Source: Oxalobacteraceae bacterium OTU3CAMAD1 (GTDB lineage: Bacteria > Pseudomonadota > Gammaproteobacteria > Burkholderiales > Burkholderiaceae_D). From it: 64,000 nucleotides of DNA. A model generated the notes under the pieces. That model searched no databases. It was not told where the DNA came from and saw only the letters and a list, made by a program, of their open reading frames with translations. Positions within the stretch are counted from its first letter, which is position 1. Each line of letters opens with the position of its first letter. The stretch spans positions 3,224,001-3,288,000 of the forward strand of contig CP099650.1 of assembly GCA_024123915.1 (NCBI GenBank), read 5' to 3'. The translations under genes were made by a program, and so were the position numbers. Shown here one piece after another: positions 1-9,828 of the stretch.

Positions 1-1
1 C

Positions 2-193
2 GAGGATATTTTGACCACGCTGCGCAAGATGGAGCCGTATGGCGCCAAGCTGGGCGCCACGGCGGGCTTGCAGCATCTGATGCAGGTCACGCACGAGGGC
101 AGCGACGCGCATTATCTCCGGCAGCAGTTCGATCGCAGCGGTAGCGCCGAGGGCATGGTCGACGCGGCGATCCACCGGTTCCGTGGGCGATAG
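2..193 (+). CDS. Carboxylate-amine ligase (YbdK/GCS2-like), 3' end only
   Basis: The window opens inside this gene; about 63 C-terminal residues are visible before the TAG stop. The tail contains a 'MEPYGAKLG' segment and ends in 'GSAEGMVDAAIHRFRGR'. I recognise this as the C-terminus of the YbdK family of glutamate-cysteine-ligase-like (GCS2) ATP-dependent carboxylate-amine ligases, where a final GSA-x-x-x-VDAA helix is typical. No catalytic residues are in view, so the call rests on the tail alone. A TTG codon at 11 could be mistaken for a start, but the frame is open to the window edge. The stop is followed by a palindromic repeat and a convergent gene. Confidence 0.55.
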   Translation, partial: EDILTTLRKMEPYGAKLGATAGLQHLMQVTHEGSDAHYLRQQFDRSGSAEGMVDAAIHRFRGR

Positions 194-212
194 TTAGCGG
201 TATTGGCGGACC

Positions 213-320
213 ATGGCGGATTACGGCGTGCCGCCTAATCCGCCCTACGTGTCTCCGTTGTTACGCGGCCGTCGATAAATTCTGAACCACGTAGGGCGGA
301 TTAGCGTAGCGTAATCCGCC
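213..320. repeat. BIME-like palindromic repeat, copy 1
   Basis: Two hairpin units face each other: 213-251 ends in CGCCCTACGTG and 288-320 starts with CACGTAGGGCG. Within each unit GGCGGATTA pairs with TAATCCGCC. This copy has its two units in the outward order opposite to the other five, with a spacer that is not the conserved GCCGCCG core. It lies between convergent genes. The same family occurs at 24265, 30509, 37046, 49702 and 51863. Confidence 0.85.
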
Positions 321-354
321 ACGATCCGCCAGCGGCCCACGCCCAAATCCACGA

Positions 355-1371
355 CTAAAACCGCGTCTCCCGCGCAACGCGCAGGAAGTTATCCAGAATG
401 CCCGTGCAATCGAGCAGCTCCACGCCGCCGGCGCTGTGGAACTCCGGGTGCCACTGCAAGCCCATCACAAACGGCGCCTTGCGATACCTGATCGCTTCCA
501 CCATATTGTCCGGCACCGACAGCGCCTCCACCACCATATCGCGGCCCAGGGTCTTGACGGCCTGATGGTGGATCGAATTGACCAACCCGGTCTGATGCCC
601 CTTGAACAGCTTGCTCAACGACGACCCGGCCGGAAAACTGATCTCATGCCGGTTGCGGTCATACTCGTCATTCACGTGCGCCAGCGAATCGGGCACGTCC
701 GACGCGATGTCCTGATACAAGGTGCCGCCGAAGGCCACATTGATCAGCTGGCATCCACGGCAAATCCCCAGCACCGGCTTGCCGGCCTCGACGAATTCGT
801 GCAACAACTCCAGCTCGTACATGTCGCGCGCGCGGTCGCCGCCCCATTCGGGCCGGGTCGGCGTTTCCGAGTAACTCTGCGGCGAGACGTCGGCGCCGCC
901 CTGCAGCACCAGGCCGTCGAGGTGGCGCGCATAGTCGCGCAGGCGGATGTTGGATGGGTGCAGCAGACCATCGGTATTGACGGTGGGGATCATAAACACC
1001 AGCACGTCGCGCGACATGACCCATTGCGCAATCGATTCCTCCAGGTATTGCAGGTTCTTGCTGCGCAGGCCGGTGGCGCCGGCTTCCGGGTGGAAAATCC
1101 GCGCCGACACGCCGATGTGCAGCGGCCGCTGAATGATGTGGCGCGTGATCGATGCGGCGACCCGGCGGTAGCGTGCCATGACGACCCGGCCCCACAGGCT
1201 GAAGACGTTGTCGCCCGGGTCGAGGTAGCGGGGCGTGCCCACCTCGGGGCGCGTCGAGCGGCGCTCGTGGTCGCTGGCGCGGCGGTGAGGCGTTTCCTGC
1301 ACGTGCACGTCTTCTGGCGGTACGTCTATGATGTCCTTATCGTCCGGCCCGGTGCTCATGCTGTCCCTCAT
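355..1371 (-). CDS. Class I glutamine-amidotransferase-like hydrolase (peptidase C26, PuuD-like)
   Basis: The 338-residue protein carries the gamma-glutamyl-gamma-aminobutyrate hydrolase fold. The nucleophile elbow is 'LGICRGCQLINV' with Cys204, and the catalytic His/Glu lie in 'GLQWHPEF' (His308, Glu310). An oxyanion-type 'LVLQGGADVSP' is near residue 155. PuuD enzymes cleave gamma-glutamyl-GABA in putrescine breakdown, but no other puu gene is nearby, so the substrate is open. The first roughly 85 residues, charged and without a signal peptide, precede the usual domain start, so the protein is longer than PuuD (about 250 residues). An alternative ATG at residue 5 is possible. It is followed on the opposite strand by the YbdK-like gene and has a divergently unrelated LysR regulator upstream in the same orientation. 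Confidence 0.8.
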   Translation of the reverse strand: MRDSMSTGPDDKDIIDVPPEDVHVQETPHRRASDHERRSTRPEVGTPRYLDPGDNVFSLWGRVVMARYRRVAASITRHIIQRPLHIGVSARIFHPEAGATGLRSKNLQYLEESIAQWVMSRDVLVFMIPTVNTDGLLHPSNIRLRDYARHLDGLVLQGGADVSPQSYSETPTRPEWGGDRARDMYELELLHEFVEAGKPVLGICRGCQLINVAFGGTLYQDIASDVPDSLAHVNDEYDRNRHEISFPAGSSLSKLFKGHQTGLVNSIHHQAVKTLGRDMVVEALSVPDNMVEAIRYRKAPFVMGLQWHPEFHSAGGVELLDCTGILDNFLRVARETRF

Positions 1372-1425
1372 TTACTATTGACATGATGCCAGTGTGCCAT
1401 ACACCGGCGTCGACGGTCGCCCGGT

Positions 1426-2337
1426 TCACAAATCCTTACAACTGTCGGTTGTGACCAGGTCGAGCAGACCGTCGGCGAAGCCGGCCACCAGAGGATCGGC
1501 CTCGCGCAGGCAAACCAGACCGACGGCCGACAGTAGCTTGCCGTTTGCCAGTGGCACGAAACACACGCCGTCCGGCGCCATCAACCGCATGCATTCCGGC
1601 ACGATGGCGATGCCCAGGCCGGCCGCGATCAGGCTCAGCTGCGACGATTTGCGCGACAGCGCCCGGGCCGGTGTCGGAAAGAAACCCTGTTCCAGGCACA
1701 GGTTGGCGACCAGGTAGCTCAGGCCGCCCCGGTCCTTGTGCGGTATCGAGATGAACTTTTCCTTGCTCAGGCTGGCCAGTTCGACGTTGTCGAGCGCGGC
1801 CAGCGGCGAGTGGTGCGACACGGCCACCATCAGCCGCTCGGTCGACACTTGCCGCACATGGATGTGCGGATATTTGCGCAAGGTGGGCAGGCGGATCAGG
1901 CCGATGTCGGCGCGGCCTTCCTCGATATCGAGGGTCTGGTTGTCCGACGGCGCCATCGATACTTCCAGGGTCACGCCGGGGGACAGTTCGAGCAGCCGGG
2001 CGATGGCGCCGGTCAGCGTTGGCGTCAGGATCACCGAGCTCGAATGCTGCAGCCGGATCACGCCGCGCGCGCCGAGGCCGACCTGGCGCGCCTGCACCAC
2101 CGTGTCGTCGATATCGTCGAGGATGCGCTTGCCGCGTTCGAAGAACAGCTGGCCGGCCGGCGTCAGCTCGATGTGGCGCGAGTCGCGCGTCAGCAGTTGC
2201 GTTTGCAGCTCGTCTTCCAGTTCCTTGATCTGGCGGCTCAGCGCCGATTGGGCGATGTACAGCTTTTCGGCGGCGCGCGAATAACTTCCCGCCTCGACGA
2301 TTTCAACGAAGTACTTGAACTGTTTAAGCGATATCAC
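1426..2337 (-). CDS. LysR-family transcriptional regulator
   Basis: This 303-residue protein has the standard LysR layout. An N-terminal winged helix-turn-helix spans residues 1-60 ('LKQFKYFVEIVEAGSYSRAAEKL', then 'AQSALSRQIKELE'). A type 2 periplasmic-binding-protein-like effector domain runs from about residue 90 to 295. It is a cytoplasmic DNA-binding regulator whose coinducer cannot be read from sequence. The start at 2337 places the HTH at residue 4, as is usual in the family. It lies upstream of, and co-oriented with, the amidotransferase-like gene, about 55 bp away; regulation of that gene is possible but not shown. Confidence 0.9.
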   Translation of the reverse strand: MISLKQFKYFVEIVEAGSYSRAAEKLYIAQSALSRQIKELEDELQTQLLTRDSRHIELTPAGQLFFERGKRILDDIDDTVVQARQVGLGARGVIRLQHSSSVILTPTLTGAIARLLELSPGVTLEVSMAPSDNQTLDIEEGRADIGLIRLPTLRKYPHIHVRQVSTERLMVAVSHHSPLAALDNVELASLSKEKFISIPHKDRGGLSYLVANLCLEQGFFPTPARALSRKSSQLSLIAAGLGIAIVPECMRLMAPDGVCFVPLANGKLLSAVGLVCLREADPLVAGFADGLLDLVTTDSCKDL

Positions 2338-2439
2338 CGTGTATGCCGTTTCGAGATAGATGGCCGCCGTATTTGATATTGGCCCGAACGGAGCGTCGCC
2401 GTTAAAGTGAAGCGTCTCTTCTTCATTTACGGAACCGCC

Positions 2440-2544
2440 ATGTTGGAGCTTATCGGAATAATCGGCGTGGTATTGAGTATTGCAGTAAAACTGATATGCG
2501 TCCAGATCGGTTGCGGCAGCGGCAAAGACGAACGCGAGGATTGA
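2440..2544 (+). CDS. Possible 34-residue hydrophobic peptide
   Basis: A short frame from ATG 2440 to TGA 2544 encodes one hydrophobic helix ('LIGIIGVVLSIAVKLICVQIG') followed by a charged tail 'SGKDERED'. That pattern fits a small single-pass membrane peptide. It sits 23 bp upstream of the next gene in the same direction. Only a weak ribosome site (GGAAC) precedes it. It could equally be a chance frame in a leader region; no family is recognised. Confidence 0.3.
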   Translation: MLELIGIIGVVLSIAVKLICVQIGCGSGKDERED

Positions 2545-2567
2545 AGCGGCAGCCCATATAATTGGGC

Positions 2568-3554
2568 ATGAATAAAAATAATCTGCTTGTCGGGGCGCGC
2601 GTGCTGGCGTCGGTCGTGCTGTCGATATTGTCCGTCTGGGGTGGCCTGGCGCTGTGGTTTCAGCTGCCGGCCCTGCGCTGGCCGGCGGTGGTGGTGTGGG
2701 GCGTTGGCGCCGTCGTCACGCTGGGGCTGTGGTGGCGCAAGCGCAATGCGCGCGTGGCGCTGCCATGGCTGGCCGCGATGATCGCGCTGATGGCCTGGTG
2801 GAGCACCTTGCAGCCGACGCACAACCGCGTATGGGCCGACGATGTGTCGCGCATGGTCACCGGCCAGGTCCAAGGAGGCGTCGTCACCCTGGACCAGGTG
2901 CGCAATTTCGACTGGCGTAGCGATACCGACTACACGCAGCGATGGGAAGCGCGCAGCTACGACCTGGATCAACTGCGTTCGGTCGATGTGGCGATGTCTT
3001 ATTGGATGGGGCCCGCGATCGCACACACGCTGGTGTCGTTCGGCTTCGCCGATGGACGCTATCTGACGTTCTCCATCGAGATCCGCAAGCAGCGCGGCGA
3101 GAGCTTCGACGCGATCGCCGGGTTCTTCAAGGGTTTCGAGACGGTGCTGATCGCTGCGGACGAGCGTGACATCCTGCGCGTGCGCACCAACGTTCGCGAC
3201 GAGGACATGTATTTGTACCGGTTGAAGATGCCGCCCGAGGCGATGCGCTCCTTGTTCCTGGCGTATCTCGACGAAGGCGCAAAGCTCAAGCGCGAGCCGC
3301 GTTTTTACAATACGCTGACGGCCAACTGCACCACGATCATATTCGAGATGGCGCGACGCATCGATCCGGGATTGCCGCTGGATTGGCGCTTGCTGGCATC
3401 GGGTTATCTGGACCGGTATTTGTTCGACATCGGCGCGTTGGCGGGCGGGCAGGATTTCGAGACGCTGCGCCGGAACGCACACATCACGCAACGCGCCCGC
3501 GCCGCCGACAAGGACGAGGATTTCTCGACCCGTATCCGAACCGTCGCCCGATGA
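2568..3554 (+). CDS. DUF4105 (Lnb-type N-terminal periplasmic domain) membrane protein
   Basis: About 328 residues. Two or three hydrophobic helices occupy residues 8-95, followed by a periplasmic domain with 'MGPAIAHTLVSFGFADGRYLTFSIEIR' and 'FYNTLTANCTTIIFEMAR'. The 'Y-N-x-x-x-x-NCTT' block and 'L.FGF..G..L..SIE.R' are what I associate with DUF4105. The conserved Cys/His suggest a papain-like (NlpC/P60-related) fold, but the activity is unknown. A TTG lies two codons upstream (2562), but ATG 2568 is the natural start. The gene converges on livF across a hairpin repeat. Confidence 0.7.
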   Translation: MNKNNLLVGARVLASVVLSILSVWGGLALWFQLPALRWPAVVVWGVGAVVTLGLWWRKRNARVALPWLAAMIALMAWWSTLQPTHNRVWADDVSRMVTGQVQGGVVTLDQVRNFDWRSDTDYTQRWEARSYDLDQLRSVDVAMSYWMGPAIAHTLVSFGFADGRYLTFSIEIRKQRGESFDAIAGFFKGFETVLIAADERDILRVRTNVRDEDMYLYRLKMPPEAMRSLFLAYLDEGAKLKREPRFYNTLTANCTTIIFEMARRIDPGLPLDWRLLASGYLDRYLFDIGALAGGQDFETLRRNAHITQRARAADKDEDFSTRIRTVAR

Positions 3555-3606
3555 TCCCATTTAAACCCGAACCCCGTACGCTTTTGCCACGACGCTTGCG
3601 CCGTCG

Positions 3607-3659
3607 CTTAGGGGTCGTACCCCAAGGGGTACGACCCCGTCTGGCTGTGCGGGTTAAGC
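3607..3659. repeat. GGGGTCGTACCC hairpin repeat, copy 1
   Basis: GGGGTCGTACCCC at 3611-3623 pairs with GGGGTACGACCCC across a 2-nt loop, followed by a conserved tail ending in CGGGTTAAGC. A second copy, including the flanking CTTA and the tail, lies at 26672-26723. Both copies sit between convergent genes, so a bidirectional terminator role is plausible, although there is no T-run. Confidence 0.8.
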
Positions 3660-3673
3660 TGCCGCGAGCCGCT

Positions 3674-4367
3674 TCAGCGCGCGAAATACAGCGCGTTCAC
3701 CCGATCCAGGCTAACCTCGGCCGCGCGCTGCGACAGCACGACTTTCCCGCTCTGCATCAGATAAACGTGATCGGCGATGCCAATCGCCCGTTCCGTGTTC
3801 TGCTCGACCAGAATAATGGAGCGTCCGCCAGCCTTGAGCCGCTCCAGCGTCTCGAACACCTCGTTGGCGATCACCGGCGCCAATCCCAGCGACGGCTCGT
3901 CGACAAGCAGCAAACGCGGCTCGGACATCAACGCCCGCGCCATCGCCAACATCTGCGCCTCGCCACCCGACAGAGACCCCGCCAACTGCGCGCGCCGTTC
4001 CCGCAGGCGGGGAAACATCAGGTACGACTTCTCCAGCCGCGCCTTGACATGCGCCCGATGCGACGGATGATAAGCCCCCATGATCAGGTTCTCCTCCACG
4101 CTCATGTCACGGAAGGTCAAACGGTCCTCGGTGATCAGCGCCACGCCATGGTTGGCCATATGCCAGGTCGGCGTGCCGTTCAAACGCCCGCCGTCGAGAC
4201 GGATCTCGCCGCCGTTCACCGGCAGCAGTCCCATGATCGTGCGCAGCAGGGTGGTCTTGCCGGCGCCATTCGGACCGATGATGGCCGTCAGCTCGCCGGC
4301 CTGCGCCCGCATCGACACATCCCACAATACGTTGATGGCGCCATAACCGGCGCGCACCCGGTCCAGT

Positions 4368-4375
<8 letters not shown>
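3674..4375 (-). CDS. livF: Branched-chain amino acid-type ABC transporter ATPase LivF
   Basis: The 233-residue ATPase has Walker A 'GPNGAGKTT', the signature 'LSGGEAQMLAMARAL', and Walker B 'LLLVDEPSLGLAP', which is the LivF/UrtE wording. ATP hydrolysis drives import through LivHM at the inner membrane. ATG 4375 is chosen because it starts the family's 'MLELDRVRAGYG'; an upstream TTG in frame would add four residues. Its start overlaps the livG stop by 8 nt (ATGCTTGA), so translation is probably coupled. It is the last gene of the six-gene operon that begins at 9746. Confidence 0.92.
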
Positions 4376-5085
<710 letters not shown>

Positions 5086-5093
<8 letters not shown>

Positions 5094-6078
5094 GGTCGTT
5101 CCTTCCTGGCTTGGAAGCGGGCTTTTGCAGCAGCGGCAGCAGGCCGGTGGGACTGAAGATGATCATCGCGACGAGCAGGCCGCCCAGCACCAGTTGATGC
5201 CCGGTGGGGATCAGCGCCTTGAATACCAGTTGATCGAGCAGATACACCACCAGCGCGCCGATCACCGGTCCGGCGATGGTGCGGTAGCCGCCGAAGATGG
5301 CGGCGACGATGGGCAGCGTCACCCAGACGCCGTTGAAGGCGTAATCCGGTTCGAGGAAATTCAGGTAGTGCGCGTTGAAAGCGCCCGCCACGCCGGCCAT
5401 GAAGGCCGACACCATCAACATCAGCCCCTTGAGCAGCGTGCTGTTGACGCCAACCACGCGGGTGGCGTCCTCGCTGTCGTGCATCGCGCGCAGGGCCAGG
5501 CCGTAGTGGCTGGCGCGGATGGCGCGATAGGCCAGCGCGAACAGCAGTACGATGGTGAGGATGACCAGATAGGCGCCGGTCTTGCCACCCATGTCGACGC
5601 CGAACATGTTCGGTAGCGGCGTGGGTAGCACCGGGATATTGCCGATGCCGCCGGAGCCGCCGGTGACCGACGTCCATTCGGTGGCGACGATGCGGAAGAT
5701 ATGGGCGTACGCCAGGATCGCCAGGGCGAAGTAGGGGCCGCGCAGGCGCAATACCGGCAGCATCGCCAGCGAGGCGACCACCGCGCCGGCGCCGCCCAGC
5801 GCCATCCCGGCCGGCACCGGTAGTCCGGCCTTGAGCGTGACAATGGCCGAGACATACGCGCCGACGCCGAAGAAGGCGCTGTGGCCGAAGCTGACCATGC
5901 CCCCCAGATTGCCCAGCAAGGCCCACGACAGCGCCACGCAGCCGATCACCAGCGCCGCGACGACCATACTCATGATGTACTGGTTTGCGCCGAACAGCAG
6001 CGGTACGGCGCCGTAGCCGGCGGCCAGCAGCGCGACGAAGAGCGGCCAGCCGCGCGACGGCTCGAGGCGGCCGCTCAT
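5086..6078 (-). CDS. livM: Branched-chain amino acid-type ABC transporter permease LivM
   Basis: The 330-residue polytopic permease has about nine to ten hydrophobic segments and the LivM hallmark 'GMVSFGHSAFFGVGAY' near residue 60. 'ALRAMHDSEDATRVVGVN' is the cytoplasmic EAA-like loop. ATG 6078 is chosen because it overlaps the livH stop as ATGA. The frame stays open further upstream, but that part is a shadow of livH. It forms the membrane channel together with LivH. Confidence 0.9.
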
Positions 6079-6947
6079 CCGCGCCTCCGGCTTGCGCCCA
6101 TCAGGCCATTCGGCATCACGAACAGCACCAGCAGGAATAGCATCATGCCGGCCAGCTCCTGCAGGGCGGAACTGGCCAGGGTGACGGTCAGCGCCTCGGC
6201 CACGCCAAGCAGCACGGCGCCGAGCAGCACGCCGGGGATCGAACCGACCCCGGCCAGCACGGTGATGATGAACGCCTTGACGGTCAGCGCGCCGCCGTAC
6301 GCCGGCTGGATCACGCCGTAGCTGTACAGCGCGACGCCGGCGAATCCGGCCAGCATGCCGGCGACGATGAAGGACACCAGTTCCGTGCGCGCCGGCGGAA
6401 TACCCATCAACTTGGCCGCCTCGCGGTTGCTGGAGACGGCGCGCAGCGCGCGGCCATACCAGCTGCGCGACAGCCACCACCACAAGCCGGCCATCAGCAG
6501 CAGGCTGACGATGAAGAACACTGCCTCGCCGCGCATGCTGTACAGCGGCCCGACGACAAACGCCTCCTGCAGCCAGCTGGAACTGGTCGAGCGCACATCG
6601 GCCTTCCAGATCAGCAGGATCAGGTTCGTCATGATCACGCCGATGCCGAAGGTGAGTATCAGCGAGTTGATCTCGCGGTCCTTGCGGATGCGGCTGACGA
6701 TGCCGTACACGCCGGCCGATGTCAGGCTGACGACGATCACGGCGATAGGAATCGCCCACGCGGGATTGAGCCCCAGCCCTGATTCCACCGTGTAGGCGAT
6801 ATAGGCCGCCAGCAGCACCAGCTCTCCGTGGGCGAGGTTAATCACCCGCATGGTGCCGAACACCAGCGCCAGTCCCAGCGCGATCAGCGCGTAGGAGCCG
6901 CCTTGGAGCAGGCCTGAATACAGCGCCTGCAGAATAAGGTCGGTCAT
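6075..6947 (-). CDS. livH: Branched-chain amino acid-type ABC transporter permease LivH
   Basis: This 290-residue membrane protein starts 'MTDLILQALYSGLLQGGSYALIALGLALVFGTMRVINLAHGEL', the typical LivH N-terminus, and has about eight hydrophobic helices. The loop 'ALRAVSSNREAAKLMGI' is the ATPase-contact EAA segment. It follows livK by 16 bp and overlaps livM by 4 nt. The substrate of the system is set by LivK and may not be an amino acid. Confidence 0.9.
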   Translation of the reverse strand: MTDLILQALYSGLLQGGSYALIALGLALVFGTMRVINLAHGELVLLAAYIAYTVESGLGLNPAWAIPIAVIVVSLTSAGVYGIVSRIRKDREINSLILTFGIGVIMTNLILLIWKADVRSTSSSWLQEAFVVGPLYSMRGEAVFFIVSLLLMAGLWWWLSRSWYGRALRAVSSNREAAKLMGIPPARTELVSFIVAGMLAGFAGVALYSYGVIQPAYGGALTVKAFIITVLAGVGSIPGVLLGAVLLGVAEALTVTLASSALQELAGMMLFLLVLFVMPNGLMGASRRRG

Positions 6948-6963
6948 GCGCCGATGCCCGCGC

Positions 6964-8127
6964 TTACCACGGTTTTCCCGGATAGACCATCTTGCCGGTG
7001 GCGTTGGACGCCGGCCAGACGATGACGATGTTCTTGCCCTGGTGCTGGGCCATGCGGTGGACGAAGTTCAGGTTGTCGCCGTTGGCTCCGAACTGCACGC
7101 GGCCGATCAGCGTTTCGCGGTCGGTCTTGCGCAGCTCCTCGGCGACGCCGCCTTTCTTGACCGTGCCCTTGTCGGCGGCGCGGGCGATGGCCTCGAACAG
7201 CAGCATCGATTGCACGTAGCCGAACTGGCCCAGGTAGTCCGGCTCTTTCTTGTACAGCGCCTTGTAGGCGGCGGCGAAAGCCTTGCCGTCGGCAGTGTCG
7301 AAGGTGGCGGGGAAGGGCAGCAGTGCGGTGCCGTACACGTTGGGCATCAGGTCGGGGAATTCGGCCGCCATCTTGGGCGTCGCCAGCGACCACACGCCGA
7401 TCAGCGCCTTGACGGGCGGCTTGAGCACGCGCGCCGCGCGCAGGATGCCGACATAGTCGTTCTCGTAGCCGACCATCAAAATCACTTCGGACTTGTCCTG
7501 CAGCCGGATCTTGTTGACGATCGGCTTGAAGTCCGTGATGGCCGGGTCGAACGAATGCGCCGTCGCTTTTACACCCTTCGCCGCGAGCGCTTTTTGCACC
7601 GAGTTGGCCAGGTCGGAGGTCGCTTCCTTGGTGGAGAAGATGATGGACACGCTCTTCGCGCCCATGTCGGCCAGCGTGCCCAGGACGGCTTTTTCGTAGC
7701 CGGCGGTGTTATTGATGCGGAAGAAATTCTTGCGGCCGCTGTTGACGAGGTTATCGTCGACGCCACCGGAGGTGATATAGGGCAGCGCCAATTTATTGGC
7801 CGCGTCGGAGGCGGGGGAGATGTTGTTGGAGCCGTAGCCGCCGGTGATGGCGATCGCGCCCTCGCTGGCCAGCTTCTCGACCGCCGCCACCGCCTTGGCC
7901 GGCGCCGATTCGTCATCGATGGTAACGATCTTGATTTTGTGTTTGCCGTTGCCCTTGTTGAAGACATCGGCGGCGACCATCACGCCTTCCTGCATGCCCG
8001 CGCCCACCCGCGCCAGGGTCCCGGTCAGCGGCAGCTGCGCGCCCACGATGAATTCCTCCGCGTTAGCGCGGGCCGCCATCACTGTCATCATCACCGCGAG
8101 CGACGCGGCCATCGTTATTTTTCTCAT
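6964..8127 (-). CDS. livK: ABC transporter periplasmic substrate-binding protein, LivK-type
   Basis: A 387-residue secreted binding protein. Residues 1-23 form a signal peptide ending 'ARANA' before 'EEFIVGAQLPLTGTLA', the start of the type I periplasmic-binding fold (peripla_BP_6). A 'GGYGSNNISPASDAANK' segment contacts ligand in this family. ATG 8127 is taken because it begins the signal peptide; the upstream open frame belongs to the ligase shadow. The neighbouring acyl-CoA ligase suggests the cargo may be a carboxylic or aromatic acid rather than leucine, which is an inference. Confidence 0.85.
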   Translation of the reverse strand: MRKITMAASLAVMMTVMAARANAEEFIVGAQLPLTGTLARVGAGMQEGVMVAADVFNKGNGKHKIKIVTIDDESAPAKAVAAVEKLASEGAIAITGGYGSNNISPASDAANKLALPYITSGGVDDNLVNSGRKNFFRINNTAGYEKAVLGTLADMGAKSVSIIFSTKEATSDLANSVQKALAAKGVKATAHSFDPAITDFKPIVNKIRLQDKSEVILMVGYENDYVGILRAARVLKPPVKALIGVWSLATPKMAAEFPDLMPNVYGTALLPFPATFDTADGKAFAAAYKALYKKEPDYLGQFGYVQSMLLFEAIARAADKGTVKKGGVAEELRKTDRETLIGRVQFGANGDNLNFVHRMAQHQGKNIVIVWPASNATGKMVYPGKPW

Positions 8128-8147
8128 GACTGTCTCCACCTTTCGGG

Positions 8148-9746
8148 TTATTTTTGTGCCAGTTGCCGCAGCCGTCCTTTCAGTATCTTGCCGGTCGTTG
8201 CAGCTGGCAGTGTTTGCATCGCGATGATCTCCGACGGGCATTTGTAAGGCGACAGCCGGCCCGCCAGGTACTGCTGTAATTCCATGGTCAACTCCGCAGT
8301 CGAACCGCTGTGGCGAGGATCGAGTTCGACGAAGGCGACCACCTCCTCGTTGCCGTCGCCGGTACCGGCGTCGCGGCCCACCACCGCCGATTGCGTCACC
8401 GCCGGATGGGCGTTGAGCACCGTTTCCACTTCCAGCGGATAGACGTTGAAGCCGGAGCGGATGATCAGCTCCTTGGTGCGGCCGACGATGAACAGCGCGC
8501 CGTCCGCCTCCCGGCGCGCCATGTCGCCGGTGTTGATCCAGCCGCCCGGCCGCATCGCCGCCGCCGTCATCTCCGGCTCGCGGTAGTAGCCCAGCATGAC
8601 GTTCGGACCGCGTACCCATAGTTCGCCGTCCGCGCCCGCCGCCACATCGGCGCCCGCCTGGTCGACCACGCGCACCTCCACACCAGGAATCGCTGTGCCC
8701 ACCGAGGCGTCGCCGCGCGGCGCGTCCAGGCGCGTTTGGCTCACCGTCGGCGAGGTTTCCGTCATGCCGTAGCCGTTGTGCAGCGCGACGCCAAGCAGAT
8801 CCTCGACTTGCGTTTTCAGGCTGGGCGACAGCGGCGAGCCGCCGGCGTAGGCGAAGCGCAGCCGGTTTTCCAGCCGGCGCGGTTGGCCGTTGTCGCCGGT
8901 CCCCAGCTTTTCCAGCAGGCGCGCATACATCGCCGGCACGCCCTGCAGGATGGTCAGGCCGTCGTCGCGGATCGCCGCGATCAGCGCGTCGGGCGTGAAG
9001 CGCGGGCACAGATACAGGCAGGCGCCCGCGTACAGGGTGCCCAGCATGACCGAGGCCAGTCCATAGACGTGCGTGATCGGCAGCACCCCGTAGGCGCGGT
9101 CGTCCGGCGTCAGGCCGCGCAGCGTACTCGAAATGGCGGCGATGAACAAGAGGTTGCGGTGCGTAAGCATCACGCCCTTGGGATTGCCGGTGGTGCCGGT
9201 GGTGTAGATCAGCGCCGCTACCTGGCGGTCGGACGAGGCATGCGGCGCTTCCGGAACGCTGCCGGCGTTCGGCGCGCCGATCATCCACGAGACGTCGTCG
9301 AAAGGAGGCTGCGCCGGCTCGGCGCCATGGCGTTGGCCATGGGCCGCTGTTTCTGGGGAGGCGGCTATCGATGTGTAGATCACGCGCCGCGCGCCGCTGT
9401 GGTCGAGGATCTGGTCCACCTCGGGCGCGGAGAGGCGGCCGTTGACGTGGACGATCCAGGCGTCGATGTCGGCGGCCGCGAAGGTCAGCACCACTTGCGC
9501 GACGCAGTTCTCGCCGACCACCATCAGGCGGTCGCCGGCGCGCACATCGAGCCGGCGCAGCAGCGCGGAAGTTTGATCGACCGCCGCCGCCAGTTGTGCG
9601 TAGTTCCATTGCCGCTGGCCGTCGTGCAGCGCCGGCGCGTCCGGCGCGCGCGCGGACCAGCGGCGCGGAATGCCGCTGATGCGGTCCGGCAGCGATATCA
9701 GCACCTGCTCGACATCGATATCGGCGTTGGCGCCTATCCTGTTCAT
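8148..9746 (-). CDS. AMP-forming acyl-CoA ligase (class I adenylate-forming enzyme)
   Basis: This 532-residue cytoplasmic enzyme activates a carboxylic acid to its acyl-CoA via an acyl-AMP. Motifs in order are the P-loop 'LIYTTGTTGNPKGVMLTH' (about 190-208), 'NGYGMTETSP' (about 335), 'GWINTGDMARREADGALFIVGRTKELIIRSGFNVYPLEVE' (hinge, about 415-455) and the catalytic lysine region 'TTGKILKGRLRQLAQK' at the C-terminus. It is the first gene of the liv-type operon, 20 bp ahead of livK, so the imported acid is probably its substrate. Its ATG overlaps the stop of a 12-codon upstream frame. Confidence 0.88.
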   Translation of the reverse strand: MNRIGANADIDVEQVLISLPDRISGIPRRWSARAPDAPALHDGQRQWNYAQLAAAVDQTSALLRRLDVRAGDRLMVVGENCVAQVVLTFAAADIDAWIVHVNGRLSAPEVDQILDHSGARRVIYTSIAASPETAAHGQRHGAEPAQPPFDDVSWMIGAPNAGSVPEAPHASSDRQVAALIYTTGTTGNPKGVMLTHRNLLFIAAISSTLRGLTPDDRAYGVLPITHVYGLASVMLGTLYAGACLYLCPRFTPDALIAAIRDDGLTILQGVPAMYARLLEKLGTGDNGQPRRLENRLRFAYAGGSPLSPSLKTQVEDLLGVALHNGYGMTETSPTVSQTRLDAPRGDASVGTAIPGVEVRVVDQAGADVAAGADGELWVRGPNVMLGYYREPEMTAAAMRPGGWINTGDMARREADGALFIVGRTKELIIRSGFNVYPLEVETVLNAHPAVTQSAVVGRDAGTGDGNEEVVAFVELDPRHSGSTAELTMELQQYLAGRLSPYKCPSEIIAMQTLPAATTGKILKGRLRQLAQK

Positions 9747-9781
9747 CCGGCCAGCGCCGGGGTTTTCTGGTCTCTTGTCAT
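9743..9781 (-). CDS. 12-residue upstream leader peptide overlapping the acyl-CoA ligase start
   Basis: ATG 9781 is preceded by a good ribosome site (GGGAG) and opens a frame encoding MTRDQKTPALAG. Its TGA shares ATGA with the ligase start codon at 9746. Either this is a translationally coupled leader peptide, or the true ligase start has been lost by a frame change. The adenylate-forming domain is complete from 9746, so I treat it as a leader. No function is recognised. Confidence 0.35.
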   Translation of the reverse strand: MTRDQKTPALAG

Positions 9782-9828
9782 GGTCTCCCTCTCGGAAGTC
9801 CCCAATGTGCCGATTCGGCCAGACCCTG

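Noticed and set aside
436-1386. A 316-codon plus-strand frame over the amidotransferase-like gene
   Set aside because: Antisense shadow with no motif; the opposite strand carries the catalytic CRG and WHPE motifs.
6964-9609. An 881-codon open frame on the minus strand
   Set aside because: It merges livK with an out-of-frame shadow of the acyl-CoA ligase; livK starts at 8127 with a signal peptide and the ligase lies in another frame.
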